Below are positions 1 to 10,389 of a stretch of DNA of 64,000 bases, piece by piece. Every line of letters begins with the position of its first letter. Within the stretch, counting starts at the first letter, position 1. The notes under the pieces are model-generated. The model had not been told where the DNA came from, did no database searches, and worked only from the letters and a program-made list of their open reading frames with translations. The DNA comes from Adineta ricciae (Eukaryota; Rotifera; Eurotatoria; Adinetida; Adinetidae), in the NCBI GenBank assembly GCA_905250025.1, contig CAJNOJ010000279.1, positions 1 through 64,000 on the forward strand, read 5' to 3'. The position numbers and the translations under genes are program-made.

Positions 1-1
1 A

Positions 2-310
2 TGCTTCTGGATTCTTGAAACGAAGCGCTTCGTTAAGACGCTGGAAGAAGTCCACTGGCATTGTATAAAGATAGATTGATGCTGATTCATCTCTTGTTAA
101 ATGTGTATTTTGTCTACGTTTCTCCATGGCTTCATTGACATATTCTTCCACTTTAGGCACGATATGGACAACACCTTTTACTGCGTTTTCTAGTGATTTC
201 ACAAGCACATCTTCGTACCCGAATATTGGATTGCCATTTGCTTCTTGAAATTCAGCACAAGTGCTGGTCGCAAAGCGATTGCTAGTTCTCTGCAAATTTT
301 CTTGTGTCAT
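2..310 (-). CDS. NAD:arginine ADP-ribosyltransferase-like protein, N-terminal part (runs off the window)
   Basis: An ATG at 310 opens a frame of 103 codons that reaches the left edge without a stop. The translation has a charged N-terminal region and then the LTRDESASIYLYT and FQRLNEALR segments. These match the start of the catalytic fold of R-S-E mono-ADP-ribosyltransferases, where a conserved 'LT.DE...I..YT' strand-helix precedes 'LN.aLR'. Such enzymes move ADP-ribose from NAD onto protein arginines, and bdelloid rotifers carry many of them. The R, S-T-S and E-x-E catalytic segments would lie outside the window, so activity cannot be judged. No intron is visible in this part. Family assignment rests on a short region. 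Confidence 0.6.
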   Translation of the reverse strand, partial: MTQENLQRTSNRFATSTCAEFQEANGNPIFGYEDVLVKSLENAVKGVVHIVPKVEEYVNEAMEKRRQNTHLTRDESASIYLYTMPVDFFQRLNEALRFKNPEA

Positions 311-962
311 ATGATTACAAATATCTTATTGGATCACCTTATTTACTAAAAGAAAAAGTAAATTAGCTGTGATTCATTTCCTAATCCTAAAGAAACTATG
401 ACGAAATTCAACGCTAATTTTTGCTCTGAACTTTTAATGGTAAATGTCTAAGTTCTTTTCTGTTAAACTTTATACGCACAAAAAGTGATCCTCTAGAAAC
501 AATTAAAACTATAGTCTTTTCTAATGTACATCTATCGACAACTCTTCCAGAATTCTCATCACATTTATTAATAATCGCTAACTGTTATCCGGCGTTTGCT
601 TCGTCTGAATGATTATCAATGATGGAGTCTTATTCTCACATCAAGTCCTATTTTTTTATATTCACAGACACTCATATCATGACAAAATAAAATCTAAAAA
701 ATCTGTTATGAAGAAATAATTACCTTTTCAGTAGCATAAATTATCAGAAGGACTTTATCTATTACTTTATTTATCACTATTTAGTAATAGTTATATACTG
801 AAAAAGTCGGTTTTTTCCCTGCGCTTATTTATGTGAATCATGCGTGTCCATAGTAAAGTGGGCGATTTCGCTCATGTAATTACTCAACTATAATATATTA
901 AATTTTGTATACGTAAAGAATCTTTCCTCTGATAAATCACATATACGAATGAAAAAATACAT
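311..962. other. AT-rich intergenic sequence
   Basis: No credible coding frame is seen. Short open frames here lack family resemblance. It probably holds the 5' flank of the leftward ADP-ribosyltransferase gene. Confidence 0.4.
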
Positions 963-1291
963 CGAATAACTAATACTCGTAGTTCTTATCAATGACAGCG
1001 TAAAATTGGCTTGTGAAAAACAAACGCCCAAGAACGTTCCTATAATAACCTCAATATACACAGCACATCTACCATTTATTCTTATGTTGACAATTTTTTC
1101 CAAGAGAGATAGTCTTTGTGTTTTTCTTATGCTCGTTTCTTCGTCAAGGAAAAAAAACAAGCGAAAAGTCGTTACAAAAGCAGTCTTTCAATTATCTTAC
1201 ACCTTATTTCTCAATGCTCGTACACAAAAATAATGTATTCAAAGGCATGAAATTCAAAAGTTAGATGTTAAACACATAATTTATCCAAGAA

Positions 1292-1781
1292 GGGTGCAAC
1301 CGGTGTATCTAGGATACTTTGTACACGGATTTGCACACGAGTATATCCCAACTCTAAGCACATTTGTTCCAGGTGAAACTCGATAAGCTCTATCGATCTC
1401 AATCATTAAAAAACTTTCACCCACTCTTACCCATCACCCAAACCCATCCGAATCCCCATAAACTACAGCTTTTATTTATGAAGTCTCATGAGTGTTATCT
1501 CTAGATGAATTTGCACAGGTCTTACTGCATTTACTGTATGATTCGGATGAGTTTAGGTGGCAATTTAAATGAAGAAACGAAGCCGTGTGTGTTTTTCCGA
1601 AATCTTCATGTTTTTTTTTTGCAATTTTTTATGGGTAGGGAAGGATATTTCTCGGAATGTTCTTTTTAGAATAGATAGAGCTCACCGAGTTCCACCTGAA
1701 ACGAATGTGATCAGAGGTGGAATACACTCGTGTGCGAATCCATGTCCAAGATATTCTACATTATGCTTTCGCATACCCGAC
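1292..1781. repeat. Foldback (inverted-repeat) element, copy 1
   Basis: The left arm (about 1292-1455) is recognisably the reverse complement of the right arm (about 1540-1781). Matching blocks include the left-arm CACACGAGTATAT and the right-arm ATACACTCGTGTG, and the inner pair CATCCGAATC and GATTCGGATG. The outer ~110 bp pair at roughly 80 percent, and an unpaired stretch interrupts the right arm. No transposase frame is present, so this looks like a non-autonomous foldback or MITE-like unit. Terminal duplications were not resolved. Confidence 0.6.
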
Positions 1782-2408
1782 GAACAAAAATATTTCGCCT
1801 AATATAAAAAAGAAAAAAAAATGTTATAACTTTGCAGGCGCAGCGATGCGAAGAATCGAAAAAGGTGAAATATTTCTCTTTATCACTCACGTGGAAAAAG
1901 TACATAGGCTCACAAAACTGACTAATGAATAATAAGATCGATAATATTGAGGATGTCAGCATCGACACATTTTAAAGTCTGCATAATTGATTTGAAAAAT
2001 TTTAGACTCAGTTTAGGAGATGGAATTAGAAAAAGTTAGTTTGAAAATGAGAAGCATAAAACAGATTTGTAAATTTTGTTTATTCTGATAAAAACTTGCT
2101 CGCCTCATGTCAGACCACTTTGAATAAAAATTGAGTATCGACTTTTCTTCATACCTCTCGATGAGTGGATATTCATTTTTTCTAGTTTTATATCTATTGT
2201 AATATAGTATGGGGAAAGAGAAACGAATTTGAATCAGAAATGTACATCACAGATGATTCAAGAAAATATTTTTCTCAGACTATGACAAATATTCATTTGA
2301 AAATTGAAAGATTCACAAGATTCGTATTGAAATTCACTTGATTGGAGGACTCTTGAAACATTCGTTGGATCATGTGCCGCTGTATGATATTTATTAGTAA
2401 GATCTTGA
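1782..2408. other. Noncoding spacer within repeat copy 1
   Basis: AT-rich sequence with no supported gene. It is closely repeated in copy 2 (5452-6078). Confidence 0.4.
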
Positions 2409-2780
2409 CTATTTATGTTTTCGAACAAATTCGATCAGATTTCGCGATAAATGGCTTTCATGATTGATCTTCATTTGATTAAGATGCAGAGCACATTGGC
2501 ACTTCAAACTTAGAACAACTTTCCGTTTGAATAATTCGATCAATTGAGATTTTTCCGTACAATCTAAGAGCGTCTTTCCTCGTTGATTAATAAAATCTGA
2601 ATGAAATCGATTGGCACTCAGCAATATGCTCAATATTGCTTCTGCGATCGTCAACTGTGAATCCGAAATGTTTCGAAAGAGAACACATACAAAGGAATAT
2701 CTCCATTCCTATCAATATAGCATCAACATCAAAGTGATAATCGATCAATAACTTGATAGAAATCTTAAAAAAATGAATGC
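2409..2780 (-). pseudogene. FEM1-like ankyrin protein C-terminus, frameshifted
   Basis: The longest open part (2409-2654) has no ATG. Its translation contains an ankyrin-like INQRGKTLLDCTEKSQLIE, then LSLKCQCALHL and a final LIEFVRKHK. This order (ankyrin repeat, 'SLKCLAA' helix, 'L.EFV..H' end) is the usual C-terminus of FEM1 proteins, substrate receptors of CUL2 ubiquitin ligases. Upstream, the expected DRNGDIPLYVF ankyrin segment is found but in another frame: a two-base excess near 2720 and a one-base loss near 2655 break the reading. No upstream ankyrin exons are evident. The same two lesions occur in the second copy (6079-6450). Confidence 0.6.
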
Positions 2781-2994
2781 AGACATGAATATCCTTTTAA
2801 AAATGATCTTTATCGAGGATGCTCTTTCAAAACAAATCTCTGATACAAACATTCATGTTTGATTATTCATGACATCTGCTCCAAGACCCTCGTAAGAGGC
2901 TAAACGCTTCTTTCAATGGTATTTTTTCTTCTTTTCTGCTATTACATGCCAAATATGATGGGTATTGCACAACACTTTCACACAACTTTGAGAA

Positions 2995-3768
2995 ATGAAT
3001 GACTCGGATTGGAATACAATGGTGATTCCTCTGAAATTTACTTGGCGACCAACCGAACATGAGTTGAACAGTCTCAGAAACTTAGTTAGTCTTCGAATGG
3101 CTCAACGAGAACTGATACCAGTCGAACAGGAAGGCGACACCAAACCGTCAGAAATTATCGATAATTTTCTGTATCATGGCAATCTGCAGCACGCAATGAA
3201 CACAAAATTACTTGAAGAGCTCAATATTCGATGCATTGTCAATGTATGCGATTGCAAATTGAATCAAGACATCCTTGATCGATGTCATGTCCTGTGGATC
3301 AATGTAGAAGATGATACTTATACGGATATAGTTGAATATTTCGCAATGACTAATCGATTTTTGCAATCTTGCTGTAAGGAAGGCCAAAAAGTATTGGTTC
3401 ATTGTCAAATGGGTGTATCTCGGTCTTCTTCGATCGTTCTCGCTTACTTGATGAAGTAGACACCAGTTTTTGTGATTTAATCCAAAAGTTCTCCTCATTT
3501 TTCCATCGATAGGTACCATTACGGCTCTCTGGATAAAGCTTATCAATATTTGGTTGGAAGAAGGCGTTGTGCGGAACCCAATCTTGGCTTTCTCTTACAA
3601 CTGATTCGATATGAAAGGGAATTGCTCGACGAAAATAAACCCACAGACAGACAGAGTATTGACAAGGAGAAAAATTCAAATGAAGGCTCAGCAATTTTGA
3701 CCAATACGTTGAATTCATCGCATTGTAGTCTGTGTTGTTGGCCATCCAGGCGCACTGTCAACATGTGA
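2995..3768 (+). CDS. Dual-specificity protein phosphatase (two exons)
   Basis: Exons 2995-3455 and 3513-3768 are joined across a 57 bp GT-AG intron and give 238 residues. The signature HCQMGVSRSSS (HC-x5-R) lies near residue 139. The upstream NVEDDTYTDI supplies the likely general-acid aspartate. After the intron, YHYGSLDKAYQYLVGRRR and PNLGFLLQLIRYE follow, the standard last helices of DUSPs. It should dephosphorylate phosphotyrosine and phosphothreonine/serine. The first ~55 residues show no kinase-docking rhodanese domain, so it is an atypical DUSP; its exact subfamily is not clear. The ATG at 2995 is the first one ahead of the domain. All catalytic residues are present. A near-identical paralogue or allele is at 6667-7440. 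Confidence 0.88.
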
Positions 3769-4160
3769 AAATAGACGAAAAACGAATCAATATGTTCTTC
3801 GTTATAGTCATTGATAATGATCGAGGACAAAACACGTCTCTGTAAGAAAGAACACCTTTTCTATTCAAGATTAAAAGCATTTGAACTCAGAATCGAGTAA
3901 ACGGAAAATACATCTGCTGCTATCTCTCTTCAAGGTTTTCTCTCAGATTAATCACTGGAATTATTCTGTCTCAACTTAACACTTGCCTTCCATGTTTTTA
4001 AAATATGCTTTTTCTTTCGTTTTTGTTTAAAATCTGTATGTTGAAAAAATTTCCTCCACTGTAGTCACAGAAAAGAAAGCAACAAAAAATGAGTTCTGTT
4101 TTCACATCGATTATACGTATTTGCATCACAAAAAGAACGACTCACAGTGAGCAGTAACGT
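3769..4160. other. Noncoding spacer after the phosphatase
   Basis: It holds the phosphatase 3' flank and AT-rich sequence. No supported gene. Confidence 0.4.
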
Positions 4161-4620
4161 ATGACGTCAAAAGAAGTAAACCAAAACGATTCCGATCAGA
4201 TTGAGCACATCCAAAACATTATTATCGTTTGATTGACTAATCCTATTAGCGACAACGATTCAAACTATCGTCATTCAGTTACACAACTTCGAAGCAATCT
4301 TTCGGATGTCAACATGTTCACTGAATTGATCCATGTATTGAGTTCATTGTTGGCAATGTCGACACCAAAGTATGCGAAGTTATTACAGGAGCAGTTGGTA
4401 CCATATATACATGACATCTCAAACATCGATTCGATTTTGATCTTTTCTGGTGACAAAGATGAATGTGTGAGTAATGGATGTACAAATGATCCAAAATAAA
4501 AGATGTTTCCAGCAAAATCACACAAATTTATCAAAGAAATGCTATTGACCTTCCAGTTTGGAGATAGGCACATAAAAGACTTTGTTCACTACCACTGTAA
4601 TCTTGGTTCGAAATTAAAAA
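4161..4620 (+). pseudogene. Relic of the N-terminal domain of the ART/TPR protein family
   Basis: From the ATG at 4161 the frame reads about 23 residues to a TGA at 4230-4232, continues to a TAA at 4497-4499, then goes on toward the N at 4627. The segments QLRSNLSD, QLVPYIHDISNIDSILIFSG and FIKEMLLTFQF resemble the N-terminal region of the intact family member at 36959, where LPLIHQISQIKLIYIFS occupies the equivalent place. Two in-frame stops and no downstream catalytic or TPR region indicate a dead fragment. Confidence 0.55.
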
Positions 4621-4626
4621 CAAACT

Positions 4627-4627
4627 N
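4627..4627. other. Single N: assembly join
   Basis: One ambiguous base lies exactly where copy 1 of the 3.6 kb block ends and copy 2 begins. It is probably a minimal-size scaffold join. Confidence 0.7.
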
Positions 4628-4958
4628 CGAATAACTAATACTCGTAGTTCTTATCAGCAACAGCGTAAGATCGGCTTGTGAAAAACAAACACCCAGGAAC
4701 GTTCCTATAATAATCTCAATATACACAGCACATCTACCATTTATTCTCGTGTCGACAATTCCTTCCAAGCAAGATGTTCTTTGTGTTTTTCTTATGCTCG
4801 CTTTTCGTCACGAAAAAGGAAACAAGCGAAAAATCGTTGCAAAAACAGTCTTCTGGTTATCTTACACCTTATTTCTCTATATTCGTACACAAAAATAATG
4901 TATTCAAAGACGTGAAATTCAAAAGTTGGATGTTAAACACATAACTTATCCAAGAAAA

Positions 4959-5451
4959 GTGCAATCGGTGTATGTAGGATACCTTGTACACGGATTCGCA
5001 CACGAGTATATTCCAACTCTAAGCACATTTGTTCCAGGTGAAACTTGATAAGCTCTATCGATTCCAAACATAAAAAAGTTTTCACCCACTCTTATCCATC
5101 ACCCAAACCCATCCGAATCCCCATAAACTACAGCTTTTATTTATGAAGTCTCATGAGTGTTGTATCTAGATGAATTTGCACAGGTCTTACTGCATTTACT
5201 GTATGATTCGGATGAGTTTGGGTAGCAATTTAAATGAAGAAACGAAGCCGTGCGTGTTTTTTCGAAATTTTCATGTTTCTTAGGTTTTTTTGCAATTTTT
5301 TATGGGTAGGGAAGGATATTTCTCGGAATGTTCTTTTTGGAATAGATAGAGCTCATCGAGTTCCACCTGAAACGAATGTGATCAGAGTTGGAATATACTC
5401 GTGTGCGAATCCGTGTCTAAGATATTCTGCATTATGCTGTCGCACACCCGA
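4959..5451. repeat. Foldback element, copy 2
   Basis: Same inverted-repeat structure as 1292-1781. Here the outer arms agree better: GATTCGCACACGAGTATATT in the left arm is matched by its exact reverse complement in the right arm. No coding content. Confidence 0.6.
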
Positions 5452-6078
5452 TGTACAAAAATATTTCGCCTAATATATAAAAAGAAAAAATGAGAAAAAA
5501 AATGTTATAACTTTGCGGGCGCAGCGATGCGAAGAATCGAAAAAAGTGAAATATTCGTCTTTATCACTCACGTGGAAAAAGTGCATAGGCTGACAAAACT
5601 GGCTAATGAATAATAAGATCGATAATATTGACGATGTCAGCATCGTCACATTTTAAAGTCTATAGAATTGATTTGAAAAATTTTAGACTCAGTTCAGGAG
5701 ATGAAATTAGAAAAAGTTAGTTTGAAAATGAGAAGCATAAAACAGATTTGTAAATTTTGTGTATTCTGATAAAAACTTGCTCGCCTCATGTCAGACCACT
5801 TTGAGTAGAAATTAAGTATCGACTTTTCTTCATACCTCTCGATGAGTGGAGATTCATTTTTTCTAGTTTTATATCTATTGTAATATAGTATGGCGAAAAA
5901 GAGACAAATATCGAAATGAGAGTACATCGCAGATGCTTCACAATATACTTTGCACAGACTATGACAGATATTCATTTGAACGTTGAAAAATTCGTATTGA
6001 AATTCACTTGATTAGGTGACTCTTGAAACATTCGTTGGATCACGTGCCGCTGTATGATATTTATTAGTAAGATCTTGA
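5452..6078. other. Noncoding spacer within repeat copy 2
   Basis: Counterpart of 1782-2408. No supported gene. Confidence 0.4.
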
Positions 6079-6450
6079 CTATTTGTGTTTTCGAACAAAT
6101 TCTATCAGATTTCGCGATAAATAGCTTTCATGATTGATCTTCACTTGATCAAGACGCAGAGCACATTGGCATTTCAAACTCAGGAAAACTCTTCGTTTGA
6201 ATAATTCGATCAATTGAGAATTTTCCGTACAATCTAAGAGCGTCTTTCCTCGTTGATTAATATAATCTGAATGAAATCGATTTGTACTCAGCAATATGCT
6301 CAATATTGCTTCTGTGATCATCAACTGTGAATCCGAAATGTTTCGAAAAAGAACACATACAAAGGAATATCTCCATTCCTATCAACATAGCATCAACATC
6401 AAAGCAATAATCGATCAATAACTTGATAGAAATCTTTAAAAAATCAATTC
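6079..6450 (-). pseudogene. FEM1-like ankyrin protein C-terminus, second copy
   Basis: Translation nearly identical to the relic at 2409-2780 (INQRGKTLLDCTENSQLIE, LSLKCQCALRL, LIEFVRKHK). It shares both frame disruptions, so the damage predates the duplication or is fixed in both alleles. No ATG opens the C-terminal frame. Confidence 0.6.
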
Positions 6451-6666
6451 AGACATGAATATCCTTTTAAAAATGATCGTTATCGAGGATGCTCTTTCAA
6501 AACAAATCTCTGATACAAACATTCATGTTTGATTATTCATGACATCTGCTCCAAGACCCTCGTCAGAGAGGCTAAACGCTTCTTTCAATGACATTTTTTC
6601 TTCTTTTCTGCTATTACATGCCAAATATGATGGGTATTGCACAACACTTTCACACAACTTTGAGAA

Positions 6667-7440
6667 ATGAATGACTCGGATTGGAATACAATGGTGATTC
6701 CTCTGAAATTTATTTGGCGACCAACCGAAAATGAGCTGAACAGTCTCAGAAACTTAGTTAGTCTTCGAATGGCTCAACGAGAACTGATACCAGTCGAACA
6801 GAAAGACGACACCAAACCGTCAGTAATTATCGATAATTTTCTGTATCATGGCAATCTGCAGCACGCAATGAACACAAAATTACTTGAAGAACTCAATATT
6901 CGACGTATTGTCAATGTATGCGATTGCAAATTGAATCAAGACATCCTCGATCGATGTCATGTCCTGTGGATCAATGTAGAAGATGATACTTACACGGATA
7001 TAGTTGAATATTTCGCAATGACTAATCGATTTTTGCAATCTTGCTGTAAAGAAGGCCAAAGAGTATTGGTTCATTGTCAAATGGGTGTATCTCGATCTTC
7101 TTCGATCGTTCTCGCTTACTTGATGAAGTAGACACCAGTTTTTATGATTCACTCCAAAAGTTCTCCTCATTTTTCCATCAATAGGTACCATTACGGCTCT
7201 CTGGATGAAGCTTATCAATATTTGGTTGGAAGAAGGCGCTGTGCGGAACCCAATCTTGGCTTTCTCTTACAACTGATTCGATATGAAAGAGAATTGCTCG
7301 ACGAAAATAAACCCACAGACAGACAGAGTACTGACAAGGAGAAAAATTCAAGTGAAGGCTCAGCGATTTCGACCAGTACGTTGAATCCATCGCATCGTAG
7401 CTTGTGTTGTTGGCCATCCAGACGTACTGTCAACATGTGA
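6667..7440 (+). CDS. Dual-specificity protein phosphatase, second copy (two exons)
   Basis: Exons 6667-7127 and 7185-7440 are spliced across a 57 bp intron at the same position as the first copy, giving 238 residues. The HCQMGVSRSSS active site and NVEDDTYTDI acid loop are unchanged. The first exon differs from the paralogue at only about seven residues, mostly near the N-terminus, and the C-terminal tail also differs at a few sites. Conserved catalytic residues and an equal length suggest that both copies code for working enzymes, unless they are two alleles of one gene placed in line by the assembly. Confidence 0.88.
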
Positions 7441-7843
7441 AAATAGACGAAAAACGAATCAATATGTTCTTCGTTATAGTCATTGATCATGATCGAGGAC
7501 AAAGCACGTCTCTGTAAGAAAAAAACATCTTTTCTATTCAAGATTAAAAGCATTTGAACTCAGAATCGAATAAACTGAAAATACACCTATTCTGCTGCTA
7601 TCTCCCTTCAAGGTTTTCTCTCAGATTAATCGCTGGAATTATTCTGTCTCAACTTTAACACTTACCGTCCATGTTTTGAAAATATGCTTTTTCTTTCGTT
7701 TTTGTTTATAAAATCTGTATGTTGGGAAAGGTTCCCCCACTGTAGTCACAGAAAAGAAAGCAACAAAAAATTAGTTCTGTTTTCACATCGCGATTATACG
7801 TATTTGCATCACAAAAAGAACAACTCAAAGTGAACAGTAACGT

Positions 7844-8215
7844 ATGACGGTAAAAGAAGGAAACCAAAACGATATCGATCAGATTGAGCACATCCAGAAC
7901 ATTATCATCGTTTAGTTGACTAATCCTATTAGCGACAACGAGTCAAACCATCACCGTTCACTTAGACAATGTCGACACCAAAGTATGCGCAGTTATTACA
8001 GGAGCAGTTGGTACCATGTATACATGACATCTCAAACATCGATTCGATTTTGATCTTTTCTGGTGACAAAGATGAATGTGTGAGTAATGGATGTACAAAT
8101 GATCCAAAATAAAAGATGTTTCCAGCAAAATCACACAAATTTATCAAAGAAATGCTACTGACCTTCCAGTTTGGAGATAGGCACACCAAAGACTTTGTTC
8201 ACTACTACTGTAATT
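7844..8215 (+). pseudogene. Relic of the ART/TPR family N-terminal domain, second copy
   Basis: Corresponds to 4161-4620. An in-frame TAG sits where copy 1 has TGA, and a deletion of about 70 bp then shifts the frame, so this copy is more decayed. EQLVPCIHDISNIDSILIFS can still be read in another frame. Confidence 0.5.
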
Positions 8216-8239
8216 TTGTTTCGAAACAATAATCGTACT

Positions 8240-8240
8240 N
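8240..8240. other. Single N: assembly join
   Basis: One N separates the end of the second repeat copy from a leftward gene that is cut off at this base. Confidence 0.7.
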
Positions 8241-8867
8241 TTCTTTGTTTGATAATAAACTTTTAGTGTATGTACTAATCGTTTTAAATAACCATCCGGA
8301 TATTCTAAATGACATAAAATATCAAGATATCCCACCCACCAAGATCCAAAATCATCTGTTGTATTTTGTGATTCAGAATTCTTAGGATTGAAAATTTGAC
8401 AGATGGTGAAAGATTCAACAACAGTATGTAAATCTTCTATTAAATTCGTGATATTGGTGTAAAGACCTTTGATCTGAAAAGTTGAGAGATGATAACCAAT
8501 GATAAAATATGAAATTTAAACTTACTTTACAATATCGATTTTGTAATTTTTGCAAATTATCTTGACTATTTTTATTGGAAGTCGAATAAATATAAATTGA
8601 ATGAACATGATTGAAGTCATAAACTTGAAACGATGATAAAAATTCAGTAAATTTTTCTGAACAGACTACGAAAGTTGTGATAACATTCGTTGTAATGTAA
8701 TCAAAACATTCTTTTTCGGAAGAGAAATCATGTATATAATGAACTGTTTCAGACAGATTTTGTCGAAGTTTGATAATTGTTCTTGATTGTTCATTAGGAT
8801 GATCTAACCATAGTAAATGTAATGATTCAAGTTTCATTTCGTCATGAGTAAACAATAAATCTGTCAT
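8241..8867 (-). CDS. N-terminal part of an ART/TPR-family protein (truncated at the N at 8240)
   Basis: The ATG is at 8867. Exon 8867-8526 (114 codons) and exon 8473-8241 are joined across a 52 bp GT-AG intron in phase 0. The product begins with a domain containing LHLLWLDHP, IIKLRQNLSETVHYIHDF and HVHSIYIYSTS. It is laid out like the first ~130 residues of the intact gene at 36959 (LIWLNDKL, QLRQVINYL, IKLIYIFSP). In that gene the domain precedes an ADP-ribosyltransferase module and TPRs. The second exon reads into WWVGYLDILCHLEYPDGYL before the N, so the catalytic and repeat parts are missing from this window. The function of this N-terminal domain is not known to me. Confidence 0.65.
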
Positions 8868-9281
8868 TTGAGTTATTTCTCGTTCTTAGAAGAAGAAGAA
8901 GAAGAAAATGTGTTTTCCTTGAATTTTTTCTGAAGTTATAAATGTCAAGATCTGATCAAGGAAGAAAAATGCTTTCAATCAATGTGTTTTTAGATTGTAA
9001 ATAAAACTGTTTCCATAGAGACAAACATAAGAAAACCGTTTTTTCTCATTGGTTGACATTCTAGTCGATGAATATTCATCAATAAATTTAATTCGCATAG
9101 TGACTGTATCAAAATGAAATTTGGGCAATATTCACCAAATTCTCTTTTTGAAGTTCCAATTGTCTATTTTTTAGTGAACCAAAGCTATCTTAAAACATAA
9201 TTTATTCTGTGAACAAACATGTTTTCTATCACCTATAGTCCATACATTCAATACAAGACAATTAAGACAACATAACTTGTC
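8868..9281. other. Intergenic sequence with a GAA run
   Basis: A short (GAA)n tract lies at about 8886-8905 just upstream of the leftward gene. Nothing else is recognisable. Confidence 0.4.
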
Positions 9282-9548
9282 TTGTCATTTCATCGAGCAA
9301 AAGTACAGATTGTATTTGCGCATTTCTGCAACATTGGTAAAGTGTGTTTCGTAATGAATGATTATCCGAATGTACGCTCTTTTTATGAACGTGCTCTTCA
9401 AATTGGACAACAAGTTCCTACCAGAAAGCCATTGCCATCTACAAATGTACCGAAGAAACTTTCAAAAAGCGAGAAACCGATTGTAATTCGTACTGCTTTT
9501 TCTTTCATAAAGATGACGTTCATTCGAACGATGTTCTTACTTATGTAG
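9282..9548 (+). pseudogene. Single-TPR scrap
   Basis: This open frame has no ATG ahead of a single tetratricopeptide-like repeat: HFCNIGKVCFVMNDYPNVRS followed by FYERALQIGQQ. The pattern matches the TPRs of the intact gene at 36959 (for example YSNLSMFYNEQMEYDEALYW). The remainder does not resemble anything. It is best read as a leftover piece of an ART/TPR-family gene. Confidence 0.45.
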
Positions 9549-9889
9549 CACGGCTATTGTACATTATATGCAACTTTTTAAAGCAGTGAACGGCTTTATT
9601 TAACTGAGAATGCCTCTTATCGCAGAATCTGAACGAGAATAAAAGTATATGTTTGCTATGATTCGATCCACACTCTCACCTTCATTCGCGTTCTTCGTCA
9701 TGTTCTGTAATGACTACACGTGACTCATTCTCATCCTCTATGTTGGACAAATAAAAGATAAGAATATGATAAATACTCTCTCTTCTTTCGATCTGATTAA
9801 TCACCATCGAAATTTTTCATGACAAAAAATTAAAATTCGCAATTTGAATACGAATCATCCTAACGTCATCAAACGCACTCATCGAGTCG
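9549..9889. other. Upstream region of the defensin-like gene
   Basis: No coding sequence seen. It presumably contains the regulatory region of the small secreted peptide gene that starts at 9929. Confidence 0.35.
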
Positions 9890-9898
9890 TATATAAAC
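9890..9898 (+). promoter_or_regulatory. TATA box of the defensin-like gene
   Basis: TATATAAAC lies about 31-39 bp upstream of the ATG at 9929, so transcription would start very close to the initiation codon and give a short 5' leader. Confidence 0.5.
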
Positions 9899-9928
9899 AT
9901 CCAGATACGGATGCGAATCTCAATCAAA

Positions 9929-10216
9929 ATGAATCGTCGATATTTTACTATGCTTGCACTCCTTTCTCTTGTTGTTATCGCTTCAACAATGAGCAGTACG
10001 TATTGAACTCTCCATAAGTACAACATCGATTAAAGAAATGTTTTCTTTTTCTTTTCAGTTAAACCTGACGAACAAGTCAAAGGCGGATGTCCGCAAGCAG
10101 AAAAAGTGTGTCGTGGGTTCGGTGGTGGTGATTTGTGTAATAGTCGTTGCCGACAATGTGGCTACTCACGTGGTGCTTGTGGAGGATTCGGGTGGCAAAC
10201 TTGTCAATGTCTATAA
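9929..10216 (+). CDS. Secreted eight-cysteine defensin-like peptide (two exons)
   Basis: Exon 9929-9995 encodes a basic start and a hydrophobic signal peptide (MLALLSLVVIAS). A 63 bp intron (gtacgt...ttcag) follows, then exon 10059-10216, giving 74 residues. The mature part has cysteines spaced C-x6-C-x8-C-x3-C-x2-C-x6-C-x7-C-x-C, with GACGG before the last pair. The C-x3-C and C-x-C pairs with an intervening G-x-C are the hallmarks of the cysteine-stabilised alpha-beta fold of invertebrate defensins; eight cysteines as in some mollusc defensins. The peptide is glycine-rich and mildly basic. A TATA box (9890) and an AATAAA (10253-10258) frame a compact gene. An antimicrobial role is inference; another secreted cysteine-rich ligand or inhibitor is possible. 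Confidence 0.72.
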
Positions 10217-10389
10217 AATATGAACATAAATGTTTCACTCTTGAATTATGTTAATAAATCTTTAATTGAATGCGAATAAGTAGCCATAAACTTTAAACGT
10301 AGTGCGCACTCGCTGCGTAGGAGAATCGTCAGATGGAACGCAAAGAGTATGTTGTTTCGTGTCGTATGCCCGAGGTATATCCTCACTCA

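Larger units (their letters stand above)
963..4626. repeat. 3.6 kb direct repeat, copy 1
   Basis: This block is repeated at 4628-8239 in the same orientation with scattered substitutions and small indels. It carries, in order, a foldback element, a FEM1-like pseudogene, a phosphatase gene and a decayed ART-family N-terminal domain. The next copy starts immediately after the single N at 4627 with the same bases as position 963. Confidence 0.9.
4628..8239. repeat. 3.6 kb direct repeat, copy 2
   Basis: Colinear with 963-4626. It is bounded by single Ns at 4627 and 8240. Its decayed ART-family relic has lost about 70 bp relative to copy 1. Confidence 0.9.

Noticed and set aside
888..1233. Overlapping 75-90 codon frames on both strands
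   Set aside because: AT-rich random frames without conserved motifs.
4233..4499. 88-residue frame as a real gene
   Set aside because: It has no ATG at its start; it is the middle of a longer decayed frame beginning at 4161 with stops on both sides.
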